A stretch of DNA of 64,000 bases from Selaginella moellendorffii (lineage: Eukaryota; Streptophyta; Lycopodiopsida; Selaginellales; Selaginellaceae), in NCBI RefSeq assembly GCF_000143415.4, contig NW_003314271.1, forward strand, positions 387,801 to 451,800, in the 5' to 3' direction. The notes under the pieces are model-generated. The model did not search any database. It saw only the letters and a list, made by a program, of their open reading frames with translations, and had not been told where the DNA came from. A program made the position numbers and the translations under genes. Positions 23,940-34,335 of this stretch are shown here, in pieces. Within the stretch, counting starts at the first letter, position 1. Every line of letters starts with the position of its first letter.

Positions 23940-24030
23940 AGAAGAACGGGCACGGGGGCAGGACACCACTGGCACACGTGTCGCTGTGCCTTCTTCTCCC
24001 GCCCCATGCGGCTTGGCCGCCTCCCATTGG
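23940..24030 (+). repeat. 91-bp direct repeat, copy 2
   Basis: Second copy of the repeat at 23301-23391. A looser relative of this GC-rich sequence (CCCATTGGCCG ... ACCATGGC.ACCG.CCTGGCCCG) occurs at about 25240-25420, so it belongs to a small local repeat family. Confidence 0.85.
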
Positions 24031-24279
24031 CCGGGAGCAAACATCAGAAAAATTTCTCGCGCAACCATGGCTACCGACCCTGGCCCGGGCCTGGGATCCA
24101 ACGGCCGGCGAGCCTCCCCACTATCGCTTTATATGTATAGATATATATATATATTAATTGAGTTTGTATAGAAGTTTATGCAGAATAGAAATGCAGACTA
24201 CAGTTGGGATATATATAAATTTCACAACTATGTAATGATCTGAAAGGAAAATACTAGACTTTTGCAAAGCACACTCAAG

Positions 24280-24516
24280 AACAACAAAATAACTCCAATG
24301 TTGTGTTTACCAATCTCTGGCAGCTCTCCAAGATTTACAATGTATAGTCTGGACTTTGGATGGGGGAAACCAGCCGCTGTTTGACACGCTACGAAGCTGT
24401 GGAACGGCTTCTACTTCTACGACCCGTCACCGAGAGGTGGGAAAGCCATTGAAGTCACGGTGTTCCTTCCTCCTGAAACAATGGCGAAGTTCAGTGAGAA
24501 AGTCAAAACGAATTAA
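24280..24516 (+). pseudogene. BAHD acyltransferase C-terminal fragment
   Basis: The frame from about 24320 reads the BAHD structural motif DFGWGKPAAV, then a TGA, then NGFYFYDPSPRGGKAIEV and VFLPPETMAKFSEKV to a stop at 24514. A preceding phrase (NVVFTNLWQLSKIYNV) fits the strand before DFGWG but is in another frame. BAHD enzymes transfer acyl groups from CoA to alcohols or amines in specialised metabolism. The catalytic HXXXD half is not present, and the stop and frameshift make this a remnant. Confidence 0.75.
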
Positions 24517-27234
24517 TCCTGTGTACCACCTTACGTGTTAATATCCAGAGTCTATCGTCTCGTCTGCTTGTGTGACATGACTTGACTCCAATCAATCCGT
24601 GCGTGCTGTTTAGAATATAATATCCCCGAGCCTCTAGGAGTCCCTGTGCTGCTTTGCTTGTCACTGCGAGTTCGGGCTTGGATCTTCGACGGGGTGAAGA
24701 TGAAAATGGACAACTTTTAAGTGAAAATCACCGAGGTACATCTTCTCTCGCCTGCAAATCCCACTGAGAGGTGTCAGCTCCCCTTCACAACATTCGCTCT
24801 AATGTAAAAGAGGGACTCCATGCCATTCCTTCAAAGAGTAGCGTTCTATGAATCCACTGGTAAAGACGCAGATCTCCAACAGGGATCATACCGAACGCTG
24901 CCGCAAATGGGAGGATTTCCTCACACCAGAATGGCCGCCATTCAAGAACACGTCTGGATGGAAGCTCGACGAAATATTTCGACTTCTTGGTGATTGGGAG
25001 CGGTGTTGCTGGCCTTCGGTATACGCAACGTTGCCAGGTTGCGTCCGGTGGGGCGTCTTCTCCGACCTCATGAGCTCGGCTTGGCACAGGGCCTGGTAAG
25101 CCAGCATCTCCTGCTTCGCCTAGGCCTCGTTGATCCTACCATTACTCTCGCCCCTGTTACTTACCACGCACAGGCTCTCACGGGAATGCCCACACAACCG
25201 TGTCCGACCAGAGTAGCCATGGAGCCCTAGGAGTGCATGGCATCTTGTCACCACGCCCTCTTCCCTTCCCGGCCACGCGTGCATCCCGCCCATTGGCCGC
25301 CACAACATTGAGCCGATATTCCCGCTAACCATGGCCACCGGTCCTGGCCCGAGCCTGGGCTGGCCTCCCCTTGCCGAGAACCATGGCTTCCGAGGCTGCC
25401 CCGGGCCTGGGATCGGACGGCTGCGGGGGTGTGGGTTCTTCGTTCTTATTATTATAGATATTACTCAAAGCCAAGAAAAAAAAGGAGAAAGCTTCCATGT
25501 TTGCTTTTCTTTCTTTTCCTATTTTGTTTCAGTTTTTTTTTTTTTTCCAGCTTGAGTTGCTGCAGGAGCTGGTGTGCGAGTGATCAAATGCCAGGTTCGC
25601 TCGATTTTAAAAACTCCACTCTTCTGTTTTGATGCTTATCTCCAACTCTTGTCTCGAGTGACAAAACAGATGTTCTTGAGAGGCACCACCACGCAGATCA
25701 TGAACGCTATCCAAAGCTTTACTTGTAGATAGTTTCATACCATTTGCTTGTCGATAGTTTCCAAGTTCCACGCAAAAGATCCAGGCAAGTTTTCATTTTT
25801 GTTCGTTTTGCTCTCTTTTTCTTCTTGAATGTTTTTTTCTTTTTTTAAACGTTTTTTCATCTTGAGTTGCTGCAGGAAGGAGCCCGTCTACGAGTGGCAT
25901 CAAATGCGAGGTTCGGAAAGCCTTCTTCAAACTCTTCACTCTTATCTGATGAAGCCGGTTGGACACATGCAAAGGAAGCATGGCTTGGACACCCCCAAAT
26001 CAAGCTATCGGTTTCAACTCCCTTTCCGGATGAGAGCATTTACTTGTTTTCCATGCGGCTGTACAACGGTATGCTCGAAAGCTGGTCGGGAATTCTGGGC
26101 AATGCCAACTTATTTTTGTTGGGCTTGTGTAAAGAGACCAGGAAAATTTGCGTATCGTATCTTATGAAGGACCAGCACTCTCCCGTCTGTAAACGTTGGA
26201 GATTTGGCAATCTTAGCTCACAAGTCAAAAGAAGTGAGGAAACGAAAATGCTAGACGTTATTTCGTGGACTTTCTGCCAAAAGAATCGACATCCAGGAAC
26301 AACACAGGCTCTAATATTTCTTAATTGTGTTTTCGCAACACAACACCAGTAGCAAAGTTTTAAGCTTGGAAGATGAACTGGCGCCTCAAAGACTTCAATA
26401 CGGACGCGTCGCCCGCCACCATTGCTCCGTCACAGTTCGACTGCTGTAAAAATTTTCTTTTTCAGCTGCAGTCACTGCAAAAGCCAACAATAATGCTGAT
26501 TGTCACAATGTCAAAAAGTTGCAGTGTACGTAATGAAGCGGATAGCAAGACTTCCCATATCTCGCATATCTCTTCCATATATTTCATATCTTTTCATATC
26601 TCGAATGTTGAAAGTCACCATCAGCAACTTTGGCCAGTGTGCAGGCTAGAAGCCGAAGACATCCCACATGCTATTCAGATGCCCACCCAGCCCACAGCTG
26701 GACTTCCACACACACAACACAGCCAGCTAAGGCCAGGCTATACAGGCTTTAGAGGAACGACTTCACTTATCTGCAAAAGCAATTGCATGGCACCGGTCCC
26801 ATGACTGCTGCCGTGATTATAAAAACATCTATCTATCTATCTCGCTTTGTGGTAGAAATTCCATTTCGAGCATTTTCGTTTTATCGTTCTTAAAGTTCAA
26901 AATGATCATTACGCTACGAAAGAACGGAACCTGAATGCGACGGAACAATAAATGAAGGGAAGTGGCGTCGGTCACTCTCCCTCCAAATCTTAGATTTGTT
27001 TTCCGGACGAGAGCTTTACTTCTTTTCCGTGCCGCTTGTACGAGCATGGTCGCGTCACTTCGAACTTGTTTTCGTTTGGCTTGTACAGGCGTGAGCGATC
27101 AATTCTTATATCTTATGGACAGGAAAGCTCTTCTTGTCTGAAATTGTTCAAGAATTGATTGAAGAATTGGTGATCCTAGCTCACAAGCGAGGAAACGGCT
27201 GTTATCTTGCAGAAATGAATCAAGACTCAAGAAC
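24517..27234. other. Repeat-rich intergenic region before the duplicated cluster
   Basis: No intact gene was recognised. Two diverged copies of a sequence with CTTGAGTTGCTGCAGGA lie near 25550 and 25860. Two related copies with a conserved phrase (CCGGA.GAGAGC..TTACTT.TTTTCC) lie near 26025 and 27003. The phrase CACAGG.TCTAATATTTCT.AATTGTGTTT, which also marks the left edge of the duplicated blocks, occurs near 26305. A short ATCT microsatellite is near 26825. Confidence 0.4.
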
Positions 27235-27514
27235 ACCACAGGTTCTAATATTTCTGAATTGTGTTTGCGCTCTTCTTTCACTCTTCCTCTCATAAAGTAT
27301 GGGATTGACCAAAATACACGAATATTTTGAATATATTCAACGTAACCTTCAAATATTTTTTATCTGGAAAGAATACCTTGGCACTTGACGGAAACGAATA
27401 TTTTGAATATAACCTTCAAGAATACCTTGGCACGTGATGGAACAATAAACTAAGTCCAGACTTGTGTTGGCACGAAAGGTCACAGCATCAAAGCTAAGCA
27501 GGAAAGTTTCAAGC

Positions 27515-28504
27515 ATGAACCAGCAGATCAATGGCCTCGTCCTCCCTCCGAGAATCCACTACCGCCGCGTCGCCGCCAGCGCCGCCCCCGGCACCACCAC
27601 CACCACCAAGTCCAGCAAGTTCGACTACGATCTCTATGTCAAGACCAAGCGCGAGGCCGTGTCCATCTCCCTCCACCGCGCTTTCCCCCCGCCGCTCAAG
27701 CAGCCCGAGACGCTCAAGATGCACGACGCAATGCGCTACGCGGTGGGCGGCGGGCGGCGGACGTGCCCCATCGCTTGCATCGCAGCGTGCGAGCTGGTGG
27801 GCGGCACCCAGGACGACGCCATGCCGGGAGCCTGCGCGCTTGAGATGATCAAGGCCAGCTTCTGCGTCCAGGACGATCTCCCGTCCATTGACGACTCGGA
27901 GCTCCGCCACGGCAAGCCCACCGTCCACCGCGCGTTTGGCATACCCACGGCGCTCTTCGCGGGAACCGCGCTGCTCGCGCTCGGCTTCGAGCACCTGGCG
28001 GCGCGCTACAGCGGCGATACGGCGGCGAGGATGGTGGCGGAGGTGGGCCGGGCTATCGGGTCAACGGGTCTGCTGGCCGGTCAAGCCGTGGACCTGGGCA
28101 TCGAGAACCCGGACCGCGGGGTAGAGCTGGAGACGCTCGAGTTCGTCCACCTCCACAAGACGTCGGCGCTGCTCGAGGCGTCGTTGGTGGCCGGGGCCAT
28201 TGCTGGTGGCGCGAGCGAGCAGGAGATTGAGGCGCTGAGAGCGTATGGACGGGTGACCGGGCTTCTCTACCAGATCGTGGATGATGTCGCGGACGCTACC
28301 AAGACAATGGAGGAGCTCGGGAAGATCCCGGGCCAGGACGCGATGGCGGGCAAGAGCACGTATTCCACCATCTTGGGAGTGGACAAGTCGAGGGAGATGG
28401 TTGGGCAGCTGTTGGTGGAGGCCAAGGAACGATTGGGTGTGTTCGAGGAGACCAAGGCACTGCCGCTGATCCACCTAGCCGATCACTTTGCTAATTGGGC
28501 TTGA
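27515..28504 (+). CDS. Geranylgeranyl diphosphate synthase-like prenyltransferase (GGPPS1)
   Basis: Condenses IPP with allylic diphosphates, normally giving C20 GGPP. Intronless, 329 residues from the ATG at 27515. Residues 1-40 are rich in Ala, Thr, Arg and Ser, as in a plastid transit peptide. Visible motifs: GGGRRTCP (the GGKR region), the CxxxC motif CIAAC, the first aspartate-rich motif DDLPSIDD with RHGKPT, and the second motif DDVADATK with EELGK. Both DDxxD-type metal sites are complete, so activity is plausible; Arg replaces the usual Lys in GGK. Product length cannot be read from sequence. The gene converges on AADC2 with 91 bp between stop codons. Its duplicate at 36936 is broken, so this is the only intact copy here. 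Confidence 0.85.
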   Translation: MNQQINGLVLPPRIHYRRVAASAAPGTTTTTKSSKFDYDLYVKTKREAVSISLHRAFPPPLKQPETLKMHDAMRYAVGGGRRTCPIACIAACELVGGTQDDAMPGACALEMIKASFCVQDDLPSIDDSELRHGKPTVHRAFGIPTALFAGTALLALGFEHLAARYSGDTAARMVAEVGRAIGSTGLLAGQAVDLGIENPDRGVELETLEFVHLHKTSALLEASLVAGAIAGGASEQEIEALRAYGRVTGLLYQIVDDVADATKTMEELGKIPGQDAMAGKSTYSTILGVDKSREMVGQLLVEAKERLGVFEETKALPLIHLADHFANWA

Positions 28505-28595
28505 GACTTTAGTTTGGTATAATGACTATTGTTGTTTCTTATTATTATTATTATTATGAGTTTAACACAACAATAATAGAATCAACTGGAAATAA

Positions 28596-30639
28596 TTATT
28601 TGAAGCTCAGAAGTTGTGTGGCTTTTTTCTGGATAGTCTCCCAAGCCTTAATAACATGCTTAACCTCAGTTAAAGTACCTCCAACGGCCATTCGCAACAA
28701 AAAATCCCCCGAGAGCACCTGTTTTTCAGGTGTTTGGGTCATTACATGGTGGCATGATGCATTTAGAAACTTACTGTATGTGTGATGAATGTTGTTTCGT
28801 TTGAATTCACTGCGTGAAGTAAATTTTCATTGAGAGCATTTACGGAACTGGCCTCAATTGCTTTGAGCCTGAAGCAAACAAGTCCAAATCTGCAAGGCAC
28901 TAAAACCTGCAATACAAACTTCTTTGCTATACTGAATTCAAATTTAAGAAGTTGAATTTCACGAACCTCGAAACGTTTGTCTTCAGTGACTTTTCTCTCG
29001 AAAAGCCTAGCTAGGCAAGTATGATGTATGATATAGTTTTTAAGTTTGGAGGAGCCATAAAGTCGCATGACAAGCCACAACTTCAGAGCTCTAGAAAGAA
29101 ACAGACCATGATATGTGCCAACAATTAAAACATAAACAAAGCAACAACCTGAATCTTTTTCCGAGTGATACTTGCCAGTCCTTGAAATCCACGACTTCCC
29201 CCGCCTCAGATGCCTGTACTAAATAAACAAAATGATAATTAATTAATTACTCCACACCTTGTTACGAAGATATTCTGACTGGACCGAAAGCGTTGAAGTC
29301 AAGGTCCTTGCATTCTTTAATATAACACAAGTAAGAAGTGGGAATAACTTAGCAACAATACCTTAACCCATAATACAGAGCAATCTAGATTTGTCAAGAG
29401 CCATTTGTGAGTTCCAACATTGAGTGAATCAGCCTTCTCGATGCCATCCAAGAAATGCCTATACTCGGGGCATATGCACGCACTGCCTCCGTATGCGGCA
29501 TCTACGTGAAACCACATTTCATATTCCTGGCAAATGGATCGATTATCAAAGCAAGCAACAAGCAAACAAAGTTGGAAATGCCAGATTACCTGAGCAATTT
29601 CACCAAGGTCTAGCAATGGATCTACAGCGGCGGAAGACGTGGTACCAAGCTGCAATAAGAGCGTTATGTAAGGATGCAGAAGACCCACGTATCACAGTAC
29701 CGTGGCACCCAGATACAGTGGTATGACATCGTCCCCGCCTTCCTCAATAGCTCCACGCAAGAGAGCAGGCGAGAGCGCGTAGTTTGTTTCCTTGGTTGTG
29801 GGCAGCACCACCAGCTTGATGCCCGCAATCTTACAGGCCTTGTGCAAGCACATGTGAGTCTGATCCGACGTGTACGCTCGGAGTCTGCGCACCACGTCTT
29901 CCTCTACAAGCCCATTTGGCGTGTGCTTCGAAATGGCTCGACTCCGGGCGGCACACAGTGTGACGAGCATTCCCTCGGTCGCTGAGCCTTGGATGACGCC
30001 CCCGCCTTTGCCTAGAGAGTAAAACAAGCAATACGTAAGGCGAGACGTGGCAGTGTGTGATAGACCTGATGATCCCGAGAGGAAGGAGTCTGGCAGCTCG
30101 AGAAGCTTTCCCAACCAGTTTACGACAATAATCTCCAGCTCCGTGGCCGCGGGTGAGGCGATCCAGCTGAAGTTGACGGTATTGAAGCCGGAGATGAGGA
30201 TCTCGGCTAGAATGCCGGCGGTGCTACTGTTTGCCGGATAGTAGCTGAAGAAGCTCGGGCTCTGCCAGTGCGTGAGGCCGGGAATGATGATGTTGCTCAC
30301 ATCTAAACAGCCACATTGCCAGATTTCATGAGAGATTCGATGATATAGACGGGAGTACCAACCAGCAAGAATGTCATCGAAGGACTCTGGATCTTGAGGT
30401 GCAAATGCGGGGATTAAATCATTCAAGTATCCTGGCTGCACACAGTAGTACAAGTGAGTAGTGACGAGGGAGGAGGAACAGGAGAGAAACGTGAAACATA
30501 CACTAACTTGGCTTCTGACCGGAAACTTCTCAATGTGGCGATAGTAGTCGGCCACAAAATCCACCATTCGGTGGGCATGCTCCCGAAACTCCTCAGAGTC
30601 CATCAACTTGAGGCCGGGTGGTGGTGCCGATTCGCCCAT
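28596..30639 (-). CDS. Aromatic L-amino acid decarboxylase (AADC2)
   Basis: PLP enzyme making an arylamine from an aromatic amino acid. Start MGESAPPPG at 30639, stop TAA at 28596; about nine exons with short introns at the same sites as AADC1. Seen in order: [34 protein letters not shown], the ring-stacking His in [18 protein letters not shown], the PLP lysine in [11 protein letters not shown], the catalytic Tyr in QSEYLRNK, and Gly in VSLGKRFR at the position said to separate indolic (Gly) from phenolic (Ser) enzymes. The C-terminus is [14 protein letters not shown]...QLLSFK. It shares a 159-bp upstream region head-to-head with MT1a, which strongly suggests common regulation. No break seen. 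Confidence 0.88.
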
Positions 30640-30798
30640 CTCTGAGCTCTCGGGCTATGGCTCCTCAATCAATAATCTTCCTCCCACGTTTTCTATCTGG
30701 ATCGTATGTTTAGTAAGAGAGTTTCTTTAATCTTTGGCAAGTTTCTTTTACTACCTAGGTATATTTCTAAATTCTATCAAGTCTTGGTGAGAGTGGCA
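30640..30798. promoter_or_regulatory. 159-bp divergent promoter between AADC2 and MT1a
   Basis: The two start codons face away from each other with 159 bp between them. The sequence holds an ACGT-core motif (CCCACGTTTTC near 30692), an ATCAATAAT stretch near 30669 and a TATA-like GGTATATTT near 30761 oriented for MT1a. The identical arrangement in block B shows it was duplicated with the genes. Confidence 0.6.
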
Positions 30799-32007
30799 AT
30801 GGCTGTGGACAACCAGGAGCTTGAAGTGTTTTACGATGAAGGATGTGTGGTGTATGAAGCAGTGTGGGGTGAGCATATGCATTCGGGTTACTTCGATGCT
30901 GGCAACACTCGCGACTTTCGAGCGGCACAAATCCGAATGCTCGAGGAGCTCTTGGCCTGGGCAGGAGTACCGGGTAAGCATTTCAATCGCTCCGAGACAC
31001 ACCCTTTTACAATGTGTGCATCTAGACGACGAGCAAAGCCGGCCAAGGAACATTCTGGATGTGGGCTGTGGATTTGGAGGAACATCTCGGTATCTATCCA
31101 ATAAGTACTCCGCGAATGTCACAGGAATAGCATTGAGTAAGTACGAGATTGGCAGAGCTAGAGCCATTGCAAAGGCAGAGGGTGTTTGTGACAAGGTATT
31201 GCTCTACCATCGCACAAATCAAAAGCATCTTCTTGGTTCATTCAGGTGGCATTTCAAGTGGCAGATGCTTTGAGTCTGCCCTTCGAAGACAACCAGTATG
31301 ATCTGGTTTGGTGCATGGAGTGTGCCGATCATATTGCAGATAAACTCAAGGTAAAACACTCTCATAGAGTTTGAGCTTCATATGTTACTATTTCTTCGTC
31401 TGAGCAGCTAATGCAAGAGATGACGCGTGTGGCCAAGCCCGGAGGCTGGGTTGTGCTCACAGGATGGTGTCACCGAGAGTTTACCCATGGCGAAACTTCA
31501 CTCAAGAAGCATGAGCTGGTCATAGATTTAATCAAGACTGAAAACGTGAGTTAAATTATATTTTAATATATGTGATTTGTGTTTGCAGAAGATCCTGGAC
31601 AAAGTCCGTGCAGCATATCTTCTTCCACCTTGGTGCCAGACATCTGATTACAAAGTTATAGCAATCGACGCGGGTTTGCAAGTGTGTGCTGTAATCTCAA
31701 TATAATATTTAGAGTTTACTGTGATTAATGTTGCCAGGGGGTAAAAGTGGAAGACTGGACACGGCACATGCTTCCGTTTTGGGGTCTGCTCACTGCAGAG
31801 ATCTTTACCTTGAGAGGCGCATTCAAGATTTTGACATCAGGTAATACAAAACTTTCACAAGAGTCTTACCTCTCTAATGAGTAAACAGGATGGGCACATC
31901 TTCGTGCAAGTATATCCTTGGCATATCACTTCTCCTACATGGACAAAGGATTCAAGACTGGCGTTTTCAAGTATGCTGTGGTTATGGGAAAGAAAGATAA
32001 GAAGTAG
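30799..32007 (+). CDS. Gamma-tocopherol-methyltransferase-like small-molecule (N-?) methyltransferase MT1a
   Basis: SAM-dependent class I methyltransferase of about 290 residues in seven exons. The start MAVDNQELEVF (30799) lacks a transit peptide, unlike true plastid gamma-TMT. Motifs: YDEGCVVYEAVWGEHMHSGY, SAM motif I ILDVGCGFGGTSRYL, the acidic loop GIALSKYEIGRA, DLVWCMECADHI, and the post-motif RVAKPGGWVVLTGWCH. The fourth exon can end at either of two GT sites (near 31530 or 31553); the shorter choice restores alignment with MT3. Known relatives with this fold and no transit peptide include the picrinine and dihydrotabersonine N-methyltransferases of Apocynaceae, so an amine acceptor supplied by the adjacent AADC is a reasonable inference, not proof. 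Confidence 0.8.
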
Positions 32008-32137
32008 TTCCAGTAGCAGGAGACTTGCCTCCTTTATTATCTGTTTTGATTCATAAAGGTCGAACAATTGACACAGCAAATCATCAATAATAATTCATTA
32101 TTTCTTACACTGGATCGCCAGCGTCTTTGTTCTTGCA

Positions 32138-32500
32138 ATGGCCAGCGAGATCGAAGAGATTTATGATGAGGGATGCGTGGTGTACGAGGCCGTGTGGGGC
32201 GAGCATATGCACTCGGGCTACTTTGAGGCGGGCAAGCCTGGGGACTTTCGAGTGGCACAAGTCCGAATGATCGAGGAGGTCCTCTCTTGGGCCGGAGTAC
32301 CAAGTAAGCTTCCCTCTCTATTCTATTACAATCTCCTAGATGATGAGCAAAGCCGGCCTCGAGACATACTGGACGTGGGCTGCGGTTTTGGGGGAACTTC
32401 TCGATATCTGTCCAAGAAGTACTCGGCAAATGTGAAAGGAATAGCACTGAGCGATTACGAGATCGCCAGCTCCATTGCTCCTGTTTTTCTTTCTATATAA
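32138..32500 (+). pseudogene. Truncated gamma-TMT-like methyltransferase MT2a
   Basis: Exon 1 (MASEIEEIYDEGC...SWAGVP) and most of exon 2 (DEQSRPRDILDVGCGFGGTS ... YEIAS) are intact in reading frame. The gene then jumps into sequence resembling the 3' UTR of MT3 (CATTGCTCCTGTTTTTCT versus CATTGCTTCTGTTTTTCT) and stops. All downstream exons are missing. An internal deletion between an MT2 exon and an MT3-like 3' end explains it. It is non-functional as a methyltransferase. Confidence 0.85.
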
Positions 32501-32643
32501 AAATATCTTTGTGAAGTCCAAATTTATGAAGGTATGCAGACCTCATTGTGTTTACAATCCACTTGTGCATGGGGCATGGAGCATGGGATCAGTTAACCAA
32601 TTAGTTACTTAACGTTCATCGCCCACCTTCTCTCACTCTTGTG

Positions 32644-33295
32644 GTCTTATAAAATATATGACAATAATATTTGTAAGTATAGAATACCATATATTGAACA
32701 ATGCTACTCTATCGCATTATATACAATTGTTGAAATTCATTTCTAAATCTTTTAGTCGGTATCCCAAAACCGTGTAAACAATGAATGAATATACTGGGTC
32801 TTGCAGCTTCCAGCTGGAGCTGGGTTGGTATTCGTAATTTGTATGAAAGGGAATGGGGCACCATACCTAATCTGCATTCAGTGTATATTAGATTTTAACT
32901 TTGAAAATGGTGCTAGATATCTTTATTTTTATTGAAGAAAGTCTTATATTTATTTATTCATATTCAAGTTGGTTCATGAGATGCTCGTGGGACACAAGTG
33001 TATATTGTCAATTGTCATTGGGGAAGGAGGGACAGAGTGCCTGGAGGAGCAGGCCCTGTCGCCCCTGGCTCCCATGAGGTCCGGGAGGTTGTGTGCGTTG
33101 AAAACGAGCAGGGTGCTTGGCAGTCGTAGACGACGTGTCTTTACGTCTGCTTTGCATCTCGCGGGGTGACTGGTGTATGTCGTCGTCCGAGCTCGACGAG
33201 CAACAAGTGACAAGCAATCTCGGACTTTTACATAGTGAATACCATCTAACAAGGAGAAACAGCGGCAAAACTAGGGGCGATGGTAAGATACTTCA
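32644..33295 (-). repeat. Segment inverted relative to block B (copy A)
   Basis: Reverse-complement match to 43947-44738: for example GGGGAAGGAGGGACAGAGTG at 33017 against the reverse strand near 44240. On the right both copies are followed in direct orientation by GTTTGACC.AAAGGATTAAAATACAT, and on the left both are preceded by methyltransferase 3' UTR. No open frame of note. Confidence 0.85.
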
Positions 33296-34262
33296 TGTTT
33301 GACCGAAAGGATTAAAATACATTGGAAACAGACTTATGCAGCGTACAATATCTTTTGAGAATCTCAACCCCACTGACGAGAATCGAGCAATGGTGGCTGA
33401 AAGTACTTCACGTGCTCTTGGGCCTCTTCAAGCTGCTCCGGTTGACAAGAATGGTGGCCTTGTGTGTGTTCTACTGGAGCTCTACGCTTGAATTATCTAC
33501 ATGACTTTGTTTTCGGTGCCCGTCAAGCGTGTGCGAGAACGACTGACGCTGTGGAAGTTAGTGTTTCTGACTTAAAAACATTTTGCCAAAGATTTCTTGA
33601 CAGTGGAGCCCTTTGACAGATTGGTCACAAGCTTTATCAAATTACGATAGAGCCAACACAAATAAAAAAAGTTGTTGTCCAATCACATCCAGTAGTGCCT
33701 GCCATTCCCCATGCCTCCTGCTATGGTGGCTGTGACGGTGATGAACAGCAAACAATCCTCCTAGCCAGCGCAAGCTTGTGGTGTCTCGAGGTGCCCCGTG
33801 AAGCATGTGTGTGACCGATTAACACTCATTCACAAGGGCACGGCACCACAAGATTCAAAACAGCATTAGATAGAGAGAAAAAATTTGCTGGCCAGAGATG
33901 CAAAAGACTCATGAAAGTGGAAAACTTACTGGTGACAAGCTTGATCGACGTAAGATAGAGCCAACACAATTCCAATCGGGCAGGACGTGGAACGTGCGAT
34001 GGATTAGAGAGTGACCTCCTTGTGGTGTTGCGCCAACACAATCAAGACAATTCTCGTCCAGTGCCAATTCACATACCACACGCTTCCTGCGAGCTGTATT
34101 CTTGGTGGCTGTGATGTTGGTGAAGTGGTTACAATCCTCTTTACTAGTCCAAGCTTAAAGTTTGAAATAAAAATGCTGCATTTGTGACAAAAACAATTGT
34201 CATTACTAGCATCCATTAGAAAATATTGATTGTTGAAAATTAAGTTGGAATAAATAATTGTT
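33296..34262. other. Intergenic region with an imperfect direct repeat
   Basis: Two related units of about 160-220 bp (33635-33790 and 33935-34160) share GATAGAGCCAACACAA, a TCCTGC....TGGTGGCTGTGA phrase and ACAATCCTC. This region has no counterpart in block B, where P450 DNA follows. No gene recognised. Confidence 0.45.
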
Positions 34263-34335
34263 GTGTCAGGATTCGAACCTGCGCAGGCAAGCCCACATCC
34301 CCACACTTCGGGTATTCCACCACTTGGGTGGCACA
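34263..34335 (-). repeat. tRNA-like sequence, possible SINE head
   Basis: On the minus strand a perfect internal promoter B box (GGTTCGAATCC, 34269-34279) lies about 45 bases after a D-arm-like CCCAAGTGGTGGAATACC. The 3' side (TGACACAAC) pairs only partly with the 5' side, and no clear anticodon arm forms. It replaces the 3' end of the lipase pseudogene exactly after the LELLNK codons. A tRNA-derived SINE or tRNA pseudogene fits better than a working tRNA. Confidence 0.4.

Larger units (their letters stand above)
27235..32496 (+). repeat. Duplicated block A (GGPPS-AADC-MT1-MT2)
   Basis: Colinear with 36624-41927. The left edge is the shared ACCACAGGTTCTAAT; the right edge is TTTCTAT inside the truncated MT2. 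The offset changes from 9,389 to 9,431 bp across the unit through small indels, mostly in the GGPPS half. From about 30130 to 32496 I saw no difference between copies, while the GGPPS half differs at many sites. Confidence 0.9.

Noticed and set aside
24785-25338. Small open frames on both strands as a gene
   Set aside because: No motif, no splice signals giving a longer frame, and part of the region is a repeat shared with 23301-24130.
29424-29985. Plus-strand open frames across AADC2 and AADC3 exons, repeated identically in both blocks
   Set aside because: They are antisense shadows of decarboxylase exons; their conservation reflects the duplicated coding strand.
30799-32007. MT1 as a genuine tocopherol C-methyltransferase of vitamin E synthesis
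   Set aside because: No plastid transit peptide, changed substrate-loop residues, tandem multiplication and pairing with AADC all argue for a specialised role, though not disproved.
34263-34335. A functional tRNA gene
   Set aside because: Acceptor ends pair poorly and no proper anticodon arm forms, although the B box is perfect.
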